Origin: Nostocoides sp. F2B08
GTDB lineage: Bacteria; Actinomycetota; Actinomycetes; Actinomycetales; Dermatophilaceae
Direction of reading: 5' to 3'
NCBI RefSeq assembly: GCF_009184895.1
Contig: NZ_WESE01000009.1
Span: 124,001 to 188,000, forward strand
DNA length: 64,000 nt
Shown here: positions 8,537 through 16,503 of the stretch, one piece after another
Numbering within the stretch: position 1 is the stretch's first letter
Layout: each line of letters begins with the position of its first letter
Made by a program: the position numbers and the translations under genes
The notes under the pieces: generated by a model
Told to the model about the DNA's origin: nothing
Databases searched by the model: none
The model's input: only the letters and a program-made list of their open reading frames with translations

Positions 8537-10558
8537 TTACGGCTGAACGGACGATGTCCACAGCGCGATGCGCAACGGGACGAGGGAGTCAGGGCGTCGC
8601 TCGAGCAGACGGTCGTCCTCGAGAACGGTCCGGTCCACCGCGACCGTGGGCTCGGCTCCGGTCAGCTCGACGATCGTCTCCGGGGACTCAGCCGCGACGA
8701 GGACGAGCCGGTGTCCCTGTGCCTCCACCGCCGTCCGGACCTGCTCGACCGCGCCCGCCAGGGCCGTGGCGTCGGCCCGCAGCCCGGCCGTCGTCGACAG
8801 GGCGGGCACCCCGCACCGGCCGCGGAGCACCTGGGGCCACTCGTTCGCGGCGCGGGCGTCGACCATGAGCGCCACGTCACCCTCCGCGAAAGCGGTGCAG
8901 GCCTCGTCCACCGCAGCCGGGGAGCCCTGCTCGACCCGGTCACCCAGGTGCGGCCAGGACGCCGCGACGGTGGGAGCGAACAGCGCCACGATCACGGCCG
9001 CCGCCGCCGTGAGACGCAGCGGCGACGGCCACGGACGATCCACCAGCCATGCGGCCGCGGCGACGACGAGGACGGCCACGAGAGCGACGGCGATGACGAG
9101 CCGCCGCTCGGCCCACGGGTGGTCCGGGGTGATCGCGGGCCGCCACAGCGTCAGCGCCGTCGAGGCCGCGGCGACGAGCAGCGGGCCGGCCCAGGGCGGC
9201 GGGTCCCCGCGCTGCCACCGTCGCGTCGCCGTCGACACGGCCGCTGCGAGGACGACCAGCGCGATGCCGAGCGCGATCGGCCCCACCCACCACGACAGCC
9301 ACTCGACCGTCCGCTCGGCATAGGTCCGTCCCCCGTCGACAGGCAGACCCTGGCGCAGCTGCAGGCCCGCAACGACGCGGGAGCCCGGGTCGTCCGGGGA
9401 CTGACGGACGACCTGCCACAACGGACGCGTGGCCAGCCCGAGCCCGACGAGCACGACCGCCGCGCCCGTCGCGTGCGGCAGCCAGGACGGCCCCACCGGA
9501 CTGCGACCCCGGGCGCCGAGGACGAACAGCCCGGCGGTGGCCCCGCACGCGAGCAGTCCCCCGGCGACGAGCGGGACGAACGAGCCGGAGATGTCGGCGA
9601 GGTAGCGCGGTGAGAGCACGGCCGCCGCCAGGAGGCCGAGTCCCGTCGACCCGGCCAGCCCGACGAGAAGGTGCCGGGTCCAGGGAGCGGTGCGCAGCGC
9701 ATACAGACCGGCGACGAGGGCCACGAGAAAGACCTCGCGCAGCGCGTCGATCCGGATCAGCGTCGTGCCGCCGACGAGGACGCCGGCGAGCAGCGCCGCG
9801 CGTGGTGAGCGGTCGCGGGCCGCGAGCGCCAGGCAGAGCAGGCCCGCCGCGAGGGTCAGCGCGGCGAAGGGCTCGGAGTACGTCGAGCGCCCGGTGTGCA
9901 GGACGGGGAACGTCAGGGCCACCGCGGCGGCGACGACCGGGCCGGCCCGCCCCCCGAGCGCGGTCGCGGCGAGCAGGCCGATCGCCAGCACCGCGAACGC
10001 CATCGCCAGCGGCGCCGGCAGGAACGCCGGGGTCAGCCCTCCGGCGACCTCACCCGCCCAGACCCCCAGGGAGAGGACCGCCGCCGGTCCGACCGGGAAC
10101 TGCGGCTGGATGGCCGGGTCCTCCACCGGCCCCACGGCATAGAAGGCCGGGCTCGCGAGGGTCACACCGGGCACCTCCACCGACGCCGGGGCGCCGATGG
10201 CGGCGGGGTCGACCGCGACGACCCTGCTCCCGGTCAACGCCAGCGAGACCGCGGCCTGCAGGTTGCTGCCGGCGTCGCGGCGCGGCAGCACCTGCTCGGC
10301 ATGCGTCGCTCCGTAGCCGAGCGCGGTCAGAGCGGTGACCATCACCAGGGACACGATCGAGACCCGGTCGAGCGGTATGCGCGGGAGACCCCGCGTCAGG
10401 CGCACCGCACCCAGGGCAACGGCCACGATGAGCGGCAGGACGAGCCACGGCCGCCACAGACCCAGCCCGCCCAGGAGTGCGCCGAGCCCCGCGACGGCGA
10501 GGACGACGAGGGCGGCGACCACCGCATACCGCTCGGGTCGCGCGCTCACGCGCGCCAC
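8537..10558 (-). CDS. Polytopic GT-C-like membrane protein
   Basis: 673 residues with roughly 12-14 hydrophobic segments and a soluble, presumably extracytoplasmic C-terminal domain from about residue 535. The first large loop holds an acidic motif (LPRRDAGSNLQAA), placed like the catalytic aspartate loop of GT-C glycosyltransferases that use polyprenyl-linked sugars (GT39-like). I do not recognise the exact family. The GTG start was chosen at 10556-10558, directly after a 21-base gap from the stop of the peptidoglycan-binding gene, so the two may be cotranscribed. Codons 11-15 contain a copy of the recurring 14-mer described in the findings. Confidence 0.6.
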   Translation of the reverse strand: MARVSARPERYAVVAALVVLAVAGLGALLGGLGLWRPWLVLPLIVAVALGAVRLTRGLPRIPLDRVSIVSLVMVTALTALGYGATHAEQVLPRRDAGSNLQAAVSLALTGSRVVAVDPAAIGAPASVEVPGVTLASPAFYAVGPVEDPAIQPQFPVGPAAVLSLGVWAGEVAGGLTPAFLPAPLAMAFAVLAIGLLAATALGGRAGPVVAAAVALTFPVLHTGRSTYSEPFAALTLAAGLLCLALAARDRSPRAALLAGVLVGGTTLIRIDALREVFLVALVAGLYALRTAPWTRHLLVGLAGSTGLGLLAAAVLSPRYLADISGSFVPLVAGGLLACGATAGLFVLGARGRSPVGPSWLPHATGAAVVLVGLGLATRPLWQVVRQSPDDPGSRVVAGLQLRQGLPVDGGRTYAERTVEWLSWWVGPIALGIALVVLAAAVSTATRRWQRGDPPPWAGPLLVAAASTALTLWRPAITPDHPWAERRLVIAVALVAVLVVAAAAWLVDRPWPSPLRLTAAAAVIVALFAPTVAASWPHLGDRVEQGSPAAVDEACTAFAEGDVALMVDARAANEWPQVLRGRCGVPALSTTAGLRADATALAGAVEQVRTAVEAQGHRLVLVAAESPETIVELTGAEPTVAVDRTVLEDDRLLERRPDSLVPLRIALWTSSVQP
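10517..10530 (-). repeat. Copy of the recurring 14-mer GGTATGCGGTGGTC
   Basis: Exact match on the minus strand, inside the N-terminal codons of the GT-C-like gene, where it is read as R-Y-A-V-V. Confidence 0.7.
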
Positions 10559-10579
10559 TCTATGCGGCGCTCTGGGTGA

Positions 10580-12490
10580 TCAGGATCCGATCAGTGCGGC
10601 CCAGGTCTGCCGCCCCACCACGCCGTCGACGGTCAGCTCCTCGGACCGCTGGAAGTCGCGGACCCGCTTGTCGGTGGCCGGACCGAAGACACCGTCCGCG
10701 GTCAGTCCGCCCAGGGCCTTCTGGAGAGCCACGACGGCGTCGCCGCGCGACCCCAGGCGAAGGACGACCGAGCTGTACTGGCTCAGCGAGCTGCTCGGTG
10801 CGGGAGCCGGTGCCGCCACCGCTGTCTTGGTGTAGGTCTTGCCCATGAGGGCGTTCCACACGTTGGCGTTGACGACCCCGTTGACCGTCAGCTGCTTGGA
10901 CTGCTGGTAGGACCTGACCTTGGCCTCGGTGAGGGCGCCGAACACGCCGTCCGCCGTGAGTCCGCCCAGGGCCTTCTGCAGCGCGGCGACCGCAGCGCCG
11001 CGGGAGCCGCGCTGGACCGTCACCGTGGCGTGCTGCTCGAGCGGGTGGGTGGCTGCGGGGGGTGGAGGCGGGGCGGGCGAGGGCGCTGTGCTCGGCGCCG
11101 TCTTCGTGTAGCTCTTGCCCATCAGCGCGTTCCACACGTTGGCGTTGACGATCCCGTCGGCCTTGAGCTCCTTGGACCGCTGGTAGCTCTTGACCTTGCT
11201 CTCCGTCATCGGCCCGAACACACCGTCCGCGGTCAGCCCACCCAGAGCCTTCTGCAGCGCGGTCACGGCAGCACCGCGCGAGCCGACCCGCAGCGTCGTG
11301 CTCGCGTACTGCTGCAACGGGTGTGCCGCCGCGACGGGCGCCGTCTTCGTGTACGGCTCCCCCATCAGCGCGTTCCACACGTTGGGTGTGACGACGCCGT
11401 CGGCGGTGAGCTCCTTGGTCTGCTGGAACGCCTTGACGCGGGCCTCGGTCACGGCCCCGAAGACGCCGTCCGCCTCGACGCCGCCGATGGCGCGCTGCAG
11501 CGCGGCAACGCCCTCTCCCCGTGACCCGAGCCGCAGGGTGGACCGGGCGTACTGCTCGAGCGGGTGCGCCGCGGCCGTCTTCGCCGGCACCAGTCCGTCG
11601 GCGATGAGTCGGTTCCAGGTCTCGTTGCCGACGATGCCGTCGGCGGTGAGGCCCTTGCGGCTCTGGTAGGCACGCACGGCCTCGAAGGTCACCGGACCGA
11701 AGGCTCCGTCGTCCGGGATCTGCAGGGCTCGCTGGACGAGCTTGACCTCGTCGCCGAACGATCCGACGCGCAGCACGTAGTACCCGGTGGAGGTCAGGAC
11801 CGGGACGCTGCCGGGGGGCGGGGCCCCGGGGACTCCCGAACCGGCTCCGATCGTCACCGTCTTCAGCGCGACTCCGGTCCACCACGAGGTGCGCATGTAG
11901 GCGCCGTCCCACGTGAAGCTGAAGTGGATGTGGTCGGTGTGCGGGGAGGATCCCGTGTAGGCCGCCCACCCGCGCTCCGGCGCGTAGGCGCGCCAGACCT
12001 TGCGGTCCCAGATGATGTACATGATGCCGAGCCGTCGGGCCATGACGCCGGCGTTGCCCTTGTCATCACCGGCCGAGAGCCACTGGACGACGGCATCGGC
12101 GATCGCCTTCTGCTCGGGGACGTTCGCGTTGATCATCCAGTCGAGCGCCCGGCCCTCGCTGTGCTCCGTGACGCCGTTCCCGCAGGACCGGCTGATGCCG
12201 TAGCTGCGGGACCCGTAGTGCGAGTTGAGCAGCTGGGCCAGCGCGATGGGTCCCGGCTTCGCGGTCGGGTCACACGTGTTCTGGCCCTGGTAGCTCGGCG
12301 CGATATCCACCTCCGCAGGCAACGTCACCTTCGGCGTCGGCGGCGCCGGGACGGTGAACGCGGCCAGGCTGGGGACTGCCTGGGCGGTGCCGGTCGCGAG
12401 CAGCGGAGCGGCGACGAGCGGCGCTGACAACGCGCTCACCGTTCGCCAGCTGGGCGCGCGGAACTGCGGGCGGGTGTTCGGACGAGGCAT
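10580..12490 (-). CDS. Secreted peptidase-like protein with five PG_binding_1 repeats
   Basis: 636 residues from the ATG at 12490; an in-frame TTG five codons upstream is a weaker alternative. An N-terminal signal sequence ends at AQA (about residue 37). Residues ~60-200 resemble the ARB_07466/VanY-like zinc-peptidase fold, with HSEGRALDW and PHTDHIHFS supplying His/Asp ligands. Five ~70-residue peptidoglycan-binding repeats follow, each with an LRxGSRGxxVxALQ start and an ADGxFGxxTxxxVxxFQ core. The repeats are joined by Ala/Pro-rich linkers and are similar at DNA level too. The likely role is wall remodelling. It reads away from scoA and has a long upstream region (12491-12720). Confidence 0.85.
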   Translation of the reverse strand: MPRPNTRPQFRAPSWRTVSALSAPLVAAPLLATGTAQAVPSLAAFTVPAPPTPKVTLPAEVDIAPSYQGQNTCDPTAKPGPIALAQLLNSHYGSRSYGISRSCGNGVTEHSEGRALDWMINANVPEQKAIADAVVQWLSAGDDKGNAGVMARRLGIMYIIWDRKVWRAYAPERGWAAYTGSSPHTDHIHFSFTWDGAYMRTSWWTGVALKTVTIGAGSGVPGAPPPGSVPVLTSTGYYVLRVGSFGDEVKLVQRALQIPDDGAFGPVTFEAVRAYQSRKGLTADGIVGNETWNRLIADGLVPAKTAAAHPLEQYARSTLRLGSRGEGVAALQRAIGGVEADGVFGAVTEARVKAFQQTKELTADGVVTPNVWNALMGEPYTKTAPVAAAHPLQQYASTTLRVGSRGAAVTALQKALGGLTADGVFGPMTESKVKSYQRSKELKADGIVNANVWNALMGKSYTKTAPSTAPSPAPPPPPAATHPLEQHATVTVQRGSRGAAVAALQKALGGLTADGVFGALTEAKVRSYQQSKQLTVNGVVNANVWNALMGKTYTKTAVAAPAPAPSSSLSQYSSVVLRLGSRGDAVVALQKALGGLTADGVFGPATDKRVRDFQRSEELTVDGVVGRQTWAALIGS

Positions 12491-12725
12491 GGACGGACCG
12501 ACCAATCACGTCAGGCTGCCGCTCCGAGGAGCGAGCGCGGTGCGGAGGGACTGAGGGTTCCGGTCGGCACCCCTGGGTGACCCGGTGGGAGCGGCTCATC
12601 GCCCCCTCCGAGGTCGCCCAGAACACCGACCACACGCCGGTCACACCCGTCACACTGGTGTCGGGAGTGGCAAACGCTTTCCCTTTGTCCCACTAGTCAC
12701 TTACGTCCCGCAACCTCATCGTCGG

Positions 12726-12743
12726 AATTACATCGTTGTAATT
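12726..12743. promoter_or_regulatory. Perfect inverted repeat AATTACATCGTTGTAATT (operator candidate)
   Basis: Seven-base arms around a 4-base centre, in the AT-rich patch between the divergent peptidase and scoAB genes, 82-99 bases before the scoA ATG. Size and symmetry fit a TetR-, MarR- or IclR-type binding site. No regulator gene adjoins. Confidence 0.5.
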
Positions 12744-12811
12744 GCCTTTGACGCAAGGATTTTCGGCCTGCTTGGGCATTTCGCCGGAGAAATTGCGGCA
12801 CCGCCGCCCGC

Positions 12812-12817
12812 TAAGGT
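12812..12817 (+). promoter_or_regulatory. -10 box TAAGGT for leaderless scoA
   Basis: TAAGGT is followed by 7 bases and then the ATG at 12825. This spacing puts the transcription start at or next to the start codon. The AAGG inside it could also be read as a weak ribosome-binding site. Confidence 0.55.
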
Positions 12818-12824
12818 GTCCCCC

Positions 12825-13643
12825 ATGGACAAAGTGGTCTCCTCTCCCTCGGCCGCAATCGAGGGTCTCCGCAGCGGCATGTCGGTCGCGGTCGGCGGCT
12901 TCGGCCTCTGCGGCATCCCCAGCGTTCTCATCGCCGCCGTGCACGACGCCGGCCTGACCGACCTCGAGGCGGTCTCGAACAACTGCGGCGTCGACGACTG
13001 GGGTCTCGGCATCCTCCTCCGGGACCACCGGATCCGCCGGATGGTGTCCTCCTATGTCGGGGAGAACAAGGAGTTCGAGCGTCAGTTCCTCTCGGGTGAG
13101 CTCGAGGTCGAGCTCACCCCGCAGGGCACCCTCGCCGAGCGGCTGCGCGCAGGTGGGGCGGGCATACCGGCGTTCTTCACCATCACCGGGTCGGGCACCC
13201 AGGTGGCCGAGGGCGGCCTGCCCTGGCGGTATGCGGCGGACGGGTCGGTCGAGATCGCCTCACCTGCCAAGGAGGTCAAGACCTTCGCCATGGGCGGCTC
13301 GCGCGCCGCCGCGTTCGCCGAGGATGAGCCCCTGGAGCGGGAGTACGTCCTCGAGGAGGCCATCGTCACCGACTTCGCGCTGGTCCGGGCCTGGAAGGGC
13401 GACCGACACGGCAACCTGGTGTTCCGGAAGAGCTCGCGCAACTTCAACCCGTTGTGCGCCATGGCGGGCAAGGTGACCGTCGCAGAAGTCGAGGAGCTCG
13501 TCGAACCCGGTGACCTGGACCCGGACTCGGTGCACCTCCCGGGGATCTATGTCCACCGGGTGCTGCCGCTCACCCCCGAGCAGGCGGCCGAGAAGCGGAT
13601 CGAGAAGCGGACCGTGCGCGTGTTCGACACGAACGAGATCTGA
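12825..13643 (+). CDS. scoA: 3-oxoacid CoA-transferase subunit A (succinyl-CoA:acetoacetate CoA-transferase)
   Basis: 272 residues. With ScoB it moves CoA from succinyl-CoA to acetoacetate or another 3-oxoacid, in the cytoplasm, for ketone-body, leucine or butyrate use. It shows the family N-terminus [15 protein letters not shown], the [12 protein letters not shown] segment and the [15 protein letters not shown] stretch. The length is normal for a free-standing subunit A. The ATG was chosen from the family start and from the TAAGGT box 7 bases upstream. ScoB starts 18 bases after the stop, so the two form an operon. Gly-Ile-Pro near residue 114 uses the rare ATA codon, inside a GCATAC hexamer. 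Confidence 0.93.
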   Translation: MDKVVSSPSAAIEGLRSGMSVAVGGFGLCGIPSVLIAAVHDAGLTDLEAVSNNCGVDDWGLGILLRDHRIRRMVSSYVGENKEFERQFLSGELEVELTPQGTLAERLRAGGAGIPAFFTITGSGTQVAEGGLPWRYAADGSVEIASPAKEVKTFAMGGSRAAAFAEDEPLEREYVLEEAIVTDFALVRAWKGDRHGNLVFRKSSRNFNPLCAMAGKVTVAEVEELVEPGDLDPDSVHLPGIYVHRVLPLTPEQAAEKRIEKRTVRVFDTNEI

Positions 13644-13661
13644 GATGACAGGAGAAGTCCA

Positions 13662-14324
13662 GTGCCACTGACCCGTGAGCAGATGGCGGCCCGCGCCGCG
13701 CAGGAGCTGTCCGACGGCTCGTACGTCAACCTCGGGATCGGCCTGCCGACCCTCGTGCCGAACTATGTCCCCGACGACGTCGAGATCGTGCTGCAGTCCG
13801 AGAACGGCATCCTCGGCGTCGGCGCATACCCGATCGAGGACGACGTCGACCCCGACCTGATCAACGCCGGCAAGGAGACCGTCACGGTGCGACGCGGGGC
13901 GTCGTACTTCGACTCCGCACTGTCGTTCGGGATGATCCGCGGCGGCAAGGTCGACGCGGCCATCCTCGGGGCCATGCAGGTCTCCGCGGCCGGTGACATC
14001 GCCAACTGGATGATCCCCGGCAAGATGGTCAAGGGCATGGGCGGCGCGATGGACCTCGTGCACGGCGCGAAGAAGGTCATCGTCCTCATGGAGCATGTCG
14101 CCAAGGACGGGTCCTACAAGATCGTCGACGAGTGCTCACTGCCCCTGACCGGACAACGCGTCGTCCAGCGGATCATCACCGACCTCGCCGTCATCGACGT
14201 CGACACCCACAAGCACGGCACTCCGGAGGAGCCGCGGCTGGTCCTCATCGGGCTGGCGCCCGGTGTCACCGCGGACGAGGTCCGCGACAAGACCGAGCCG
14301 GAGCTCTTCGACGCGCTGTCCTGA
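13662..14324 (+). CDS. scoB: 3-oxoacid CoA-transferase subunit B
   Basis: A 220-residue partner of ScoA. It carries the catalytic glutamate in the SENGILG motif (Glu47), which forms the glutamyl-CoA thioester, and the [13 protein letters not shown] segment before it. The GTG start has a clear GGAGAAG Shine-Dalgarno about 5 bases upstream, so unlike scoA this gene uses ordinary initiation. The stop lies 24 bases from the end of the convergent GT2 gene. Confidence 0.93.
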   Translation: MPLTREQMAARAAQELSDGSYVNLGIGLPTLVPNYVPDDVEIVLQSENGILGVGAYPIEDDVDPDLINAGKETVTVRRGASYFDSALSFGMIRGGKVDAAILGAMQVSAAGDIANWMIPGKMVKGMGGAMDLVHGAKKVIVLMEHVAKDGSYKIVDECSLPLTGQRVVQRIITDLAVIDVDTHKHGTPEEPRLVLIGLAPGVTADEVRDKTEPELFDALS

Positions 14325-14348
14325 CGACGGCGTGTCGCCGCCCGCCGA

Positions 14349-15437
14349 TCAGGCTCGGCGGTCGACCTCTCCGACGACCCCGCCATCGGCCGCCGCAACA
14401 TCGTCGGTCGCGCCGGAGAGATCCCGAGTCGAGAGCAGGAAGCCCAGCCCCCATGACCAGTGCATGGTCATCAGGACCAGGGGGGTGAGGGCACGAACCT
14501 GTGGCGGCTCAGCACGACTGATGTGAAGGCCGGCCAGGACCGTGCCCGCGAGATAGGCGCAGGGGACGGCGAGCGCCTCCGGTCGCCAGGCACCGAGAAG
14601 CGCGGCGCCGGCGACGCCGAGCACCATCGACGGGGCCGCGAGGTAGCGCGCGTTGATCGTCCCACGATGACGGCGGGCCACGACCCGCCGCCACCGACCG
14701 TAGTCGTAGTACTGCCGCGCGAGTGAACTCACGGTGGAGCGCGGGCGATAGACCACCCGGAGCGCGGGCGTGAAGTAGACCAGACCGCCCGCCTGCCGAA
14801 TGCGATGGTTCATCTCCCAGTCCTGCGCCCTGGTGTACCGGGTGTCGTATCCCCCGATCCTGCGGATGGTCTCGGTCCGGAACACACCGAGATAGACGGT
14901 CTCGGTCGGCCCCGACTCTCCGCCCACGTGGAACCGCGAGTTCCCGACCCCGACTGGGCTCTTCATCGCGACGGCGACGGCGCGTTCGAAGATGGTGACG
15001 CCCCGGGCGTCCATCATGCCGCCCACGTTGTCGGCACCCGTCTCGAGCAGCGTGGCGACCGCGGTCGCGATGTAGTCGTCGGCGATCTCGGCATGGCCGT
15101 CGACCCTGACGATCACCTCACCCGTGGCCGCGGCCACCGCGCGGTTCAGGGCGTCCGGGGTGCGGCCGCTGGGGTTGGCGACGACGATCACGCGCGGATC
15201 CTCTTCGGCGAGAGCCGACGCGATCTCGCTCGTGTCGTCACGAGACGGACCGACGGAGAGGATCACCTCGAGCCGCCCGGGCCACTGCTGTCCGAGCACC
15301 CGTCGCACCGCAGCGCGCAGGTGACGACCCTCGTTGAGGACGGGCATGATCACCGAGACGGCGATGTCCGTGGCGTCAGAGCCCACGGTCATCGAATCGG
15401 CCGGGCCGTCCTGGGGCGCCTCGCGTTCGGAGTCCAC
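14349..15437 (-). CDS. Family 2 glycosyltransferase with membrane segments
   Basis: 362 residues from a GTG at 15435-15437 with GGGAG 11 bases upstream; an ATG at 15392 is a shorter alternative. The GT-A core shows VSVIMPVLNEG, SVGPSRDDTSE, the VRVDGHAE metal motif and RAQDWEMNHRI, as in ExoA-like succinoglycan transferases. Two to three hydrophobic stretches at the C-terminus suggest membrane attachment. It is divergent from the leader peptide and exporter at 15560, so it probably builds the same exported polymer. The acceptor is unknown. Confidence 0.8.
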   Translation of the reverse strand: MDSEREAPQDGPADSMTVGSDATDIAVSVIMPVLNEGRHLRAAVRRVLGQQWPGRLEVILSVGPSRDDTSEIASALAEEDPRVIVVANPSGRTPDALNRAVAAATGEVIVRVDGHAEIADDYIATAVATLLETGADNVGGMMDARGVTIFERAVAVAMKSPVGVGNSRFHVGGESGPTETVYLGVFRTETIRRIGGYDTRYTRAQDWEMNHRIRQAGGLVYFTPALRVVYRPRSTVSSLARQYYDYGRWRRVVARRHRGTINARYLAAPSMVLGVAGAALLGAWRPEALAVPCAYLAGTVLAGLHISRAEPPQVRALTPLVLMTMHWSWGLGFLLSTRDLSGATDDVAAADGGVVGEVDRRA

Positions 15438-15502
15438 CCCGCCAGTATCTCCCACTCCGCCCCGCTCCACGGGCACGCCCGGTAGCCTCCGACCGCCTGG
15501 GG

Positions 15503-15508
15503 TAGACT
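15503..15508 (+). promoter_or_regulatory. -10 box TAGACT for the leader peptide/exporter operon
   Basis: TAGACT would start transcription near 15515, giving about 45 bases before the leader-peptide ATG at 15560. A second TAGCCT lies at 15483-15488. No good -35 is visible. Confidence 0.4.
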
Positions 15509-15559
15509 CCGCGAGGCGTTGGGCGGGCCGGCCGCAGCGACAAGCCAAGGAGCGATCCG

Positions 15560-15616
15560 ATGTCTGAAGACGTCACTCTCACCGATCTCACGAACGTCTG
15601 CCTCTGCTGCCGATGA
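15560..15616 (+). CDS. 18-residue Cys-rich leader peptide coupled to the exporter permease
   Basis: The short frame encodes MSEDVTLTDLTNVCLCCR. It has one of the strongest ribosome-binding sites in the window (AAGGAG, 7 bases before the ATG). Its stop codon TGA overlaps the permease ATG (ATGA at 15613-15616), so permease translation should depend on ribosomes finishing this peptide. The end contains three Cys codons within four. Cys-rich short upstream frames act as cysteine-responsive attenuators in mycobacteria; a similar role here is inference. It could instead be a simple coupling device. Confidence 0.65.
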   Translation: MSEDVTLTDLTNVCLCCR

Positions 15617-16503
15617 ACCCACCGGACCCGGCAGCGTCCGCGCTCTCCGCCGAGGACGCCCGTGCGCTCGCACGACAGCACGGGCTGACCTCGCTCGCCC
15701 AGAGGCCCACGCTGCGGGCCTATCTCGGCCAGCTGTGGTCACGCCGCCAGTTCATCATGACGCTGTCGGCCGCACAGAGCGCCGCGAAGTACGAGGGCAA
15801 CCGGCTCGGTCAGCTGTGGGCGCTGTTCAACCCGGCGCTGCTCATCGTCAGCTACTTCCTCGTCTTCGGGGTGCTGCTGCGCACGAGCCGAGGTATCGAC
15901 AACTTCGTCCTGTTCCTCTCCATCGGTGTCGTCCTGTTCGGGGTCGCCGCCACCGTGATCACGAGCGGCGCCAGGGCCATCTCGAGCAACCTCGGGCTCG
16001 TCCGAGCCCTGCGCTTCCCCCGGGCGGCACTCCCGATCTCCGCCACCCTCACCGAGCTGATCACCTCGTGGCCGGCCTTCGCGCTCCTGCTGCTCCTCGT
16101 CCCGATCACCGGCGAGCCGATCACCTGGCACGCCGCGCTGTTCCCGGCTGCCATCGGGTTGCAGATGCTCCAGCTCACCGGGATGGCACTCATCGCCGCA
16201 CGCCTCGTCGACGTCTCGCGCGACCTGGCCAATCTCATCCCGACGGTGCTCCGGCTGCTTCGCTACACCTCCGGCGTCTTCTTCAGCATCGCCGTGTTCG
16301 CGGCAGCCTTTCCCCCCGTCGTCGAGGCGCTCCTCGCCTACCAGCCGTTCGCCCTGCAGCTCACGCTCGGCCGCCAGGCTCTGATGCAGGAGGTCCCCCT
16401 CGACGGGGGGCCGTGGCTGGCATCGGTCGTGTGGACGGTCGTCCTGCTCGTCGGCGGCATGATCGTGTTCTGGCGCGGAGAGGGCTCGTATGGACGCGGC
16501 TGA
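15613..16503 (+). CDS. ABC-2 type polysaccharide/teichoic acid exporter permease (TagG/Wzm-like)
   Basis: A 296-residue inner-membrane permease with about six hydrophobic segments. The N-terminal amphipathic region (RAYLGQLWSRRQFI) and the YEGNRLGQLWALFNPALLI motif are typical of the Wzm/TagG/RfbD family, which exports lipid-linked glycans. The ATG overlaps the leader-peptide stop, and the 3' end overlaps the ATPase gene by 14 bases. The three are therefore one translationally coupled unit. Cargo is inferred to be the polymer made by the 18-34 kb operon. Confidence 0.88.
   Translation: MNPPDPAASALSAEDARALARQHGLTSLAQRPTLRAYLGQLWSRRQFIMTLSAAQSAAKYEGNRLGQLWALFNPALLIVSYFLVFGVLLRTSRGIDNFVLFLSIGVVLFGVAATVITSGARAISSNLGLVRALRFPRAALPISATLTELITSWPAFALLLLLVPITGEPITWHAALFPAAIGLQMLQLTGMALIAARLVDVSRDLANLIPTVLRLLRYTSGVFFSIAVFAAAFPPVVEALLAYQPFALQLTLGRQALMQEVPLDGGPWLASVVWTVVLLVGGMIVFWRGEGSYGRG

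Larger units (their letters stand above)
12491..12824. other. 334-bp divergent intergenic region: possible structured leader plus AT-rich operator region
   Basis: No convincing gene is seen. The part next to the peptidase gene (12500-12660, read on the minus strand) is GC-rich. It contains a GGTCACCCAGGGGTG segment and a CGCTCCTCGGAGCG hairpin, reminiscent of c-di-AMP (ydaO-type) leaders that precede actinobacterial wall hydrolases; the match is loose. The part next to scoA (12690-12790) is distinctly AT-richer than the rest of the window. It carries an 18-bp inverted repeat and a TTGACG at 12748-12753. Confidence 0.4.
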
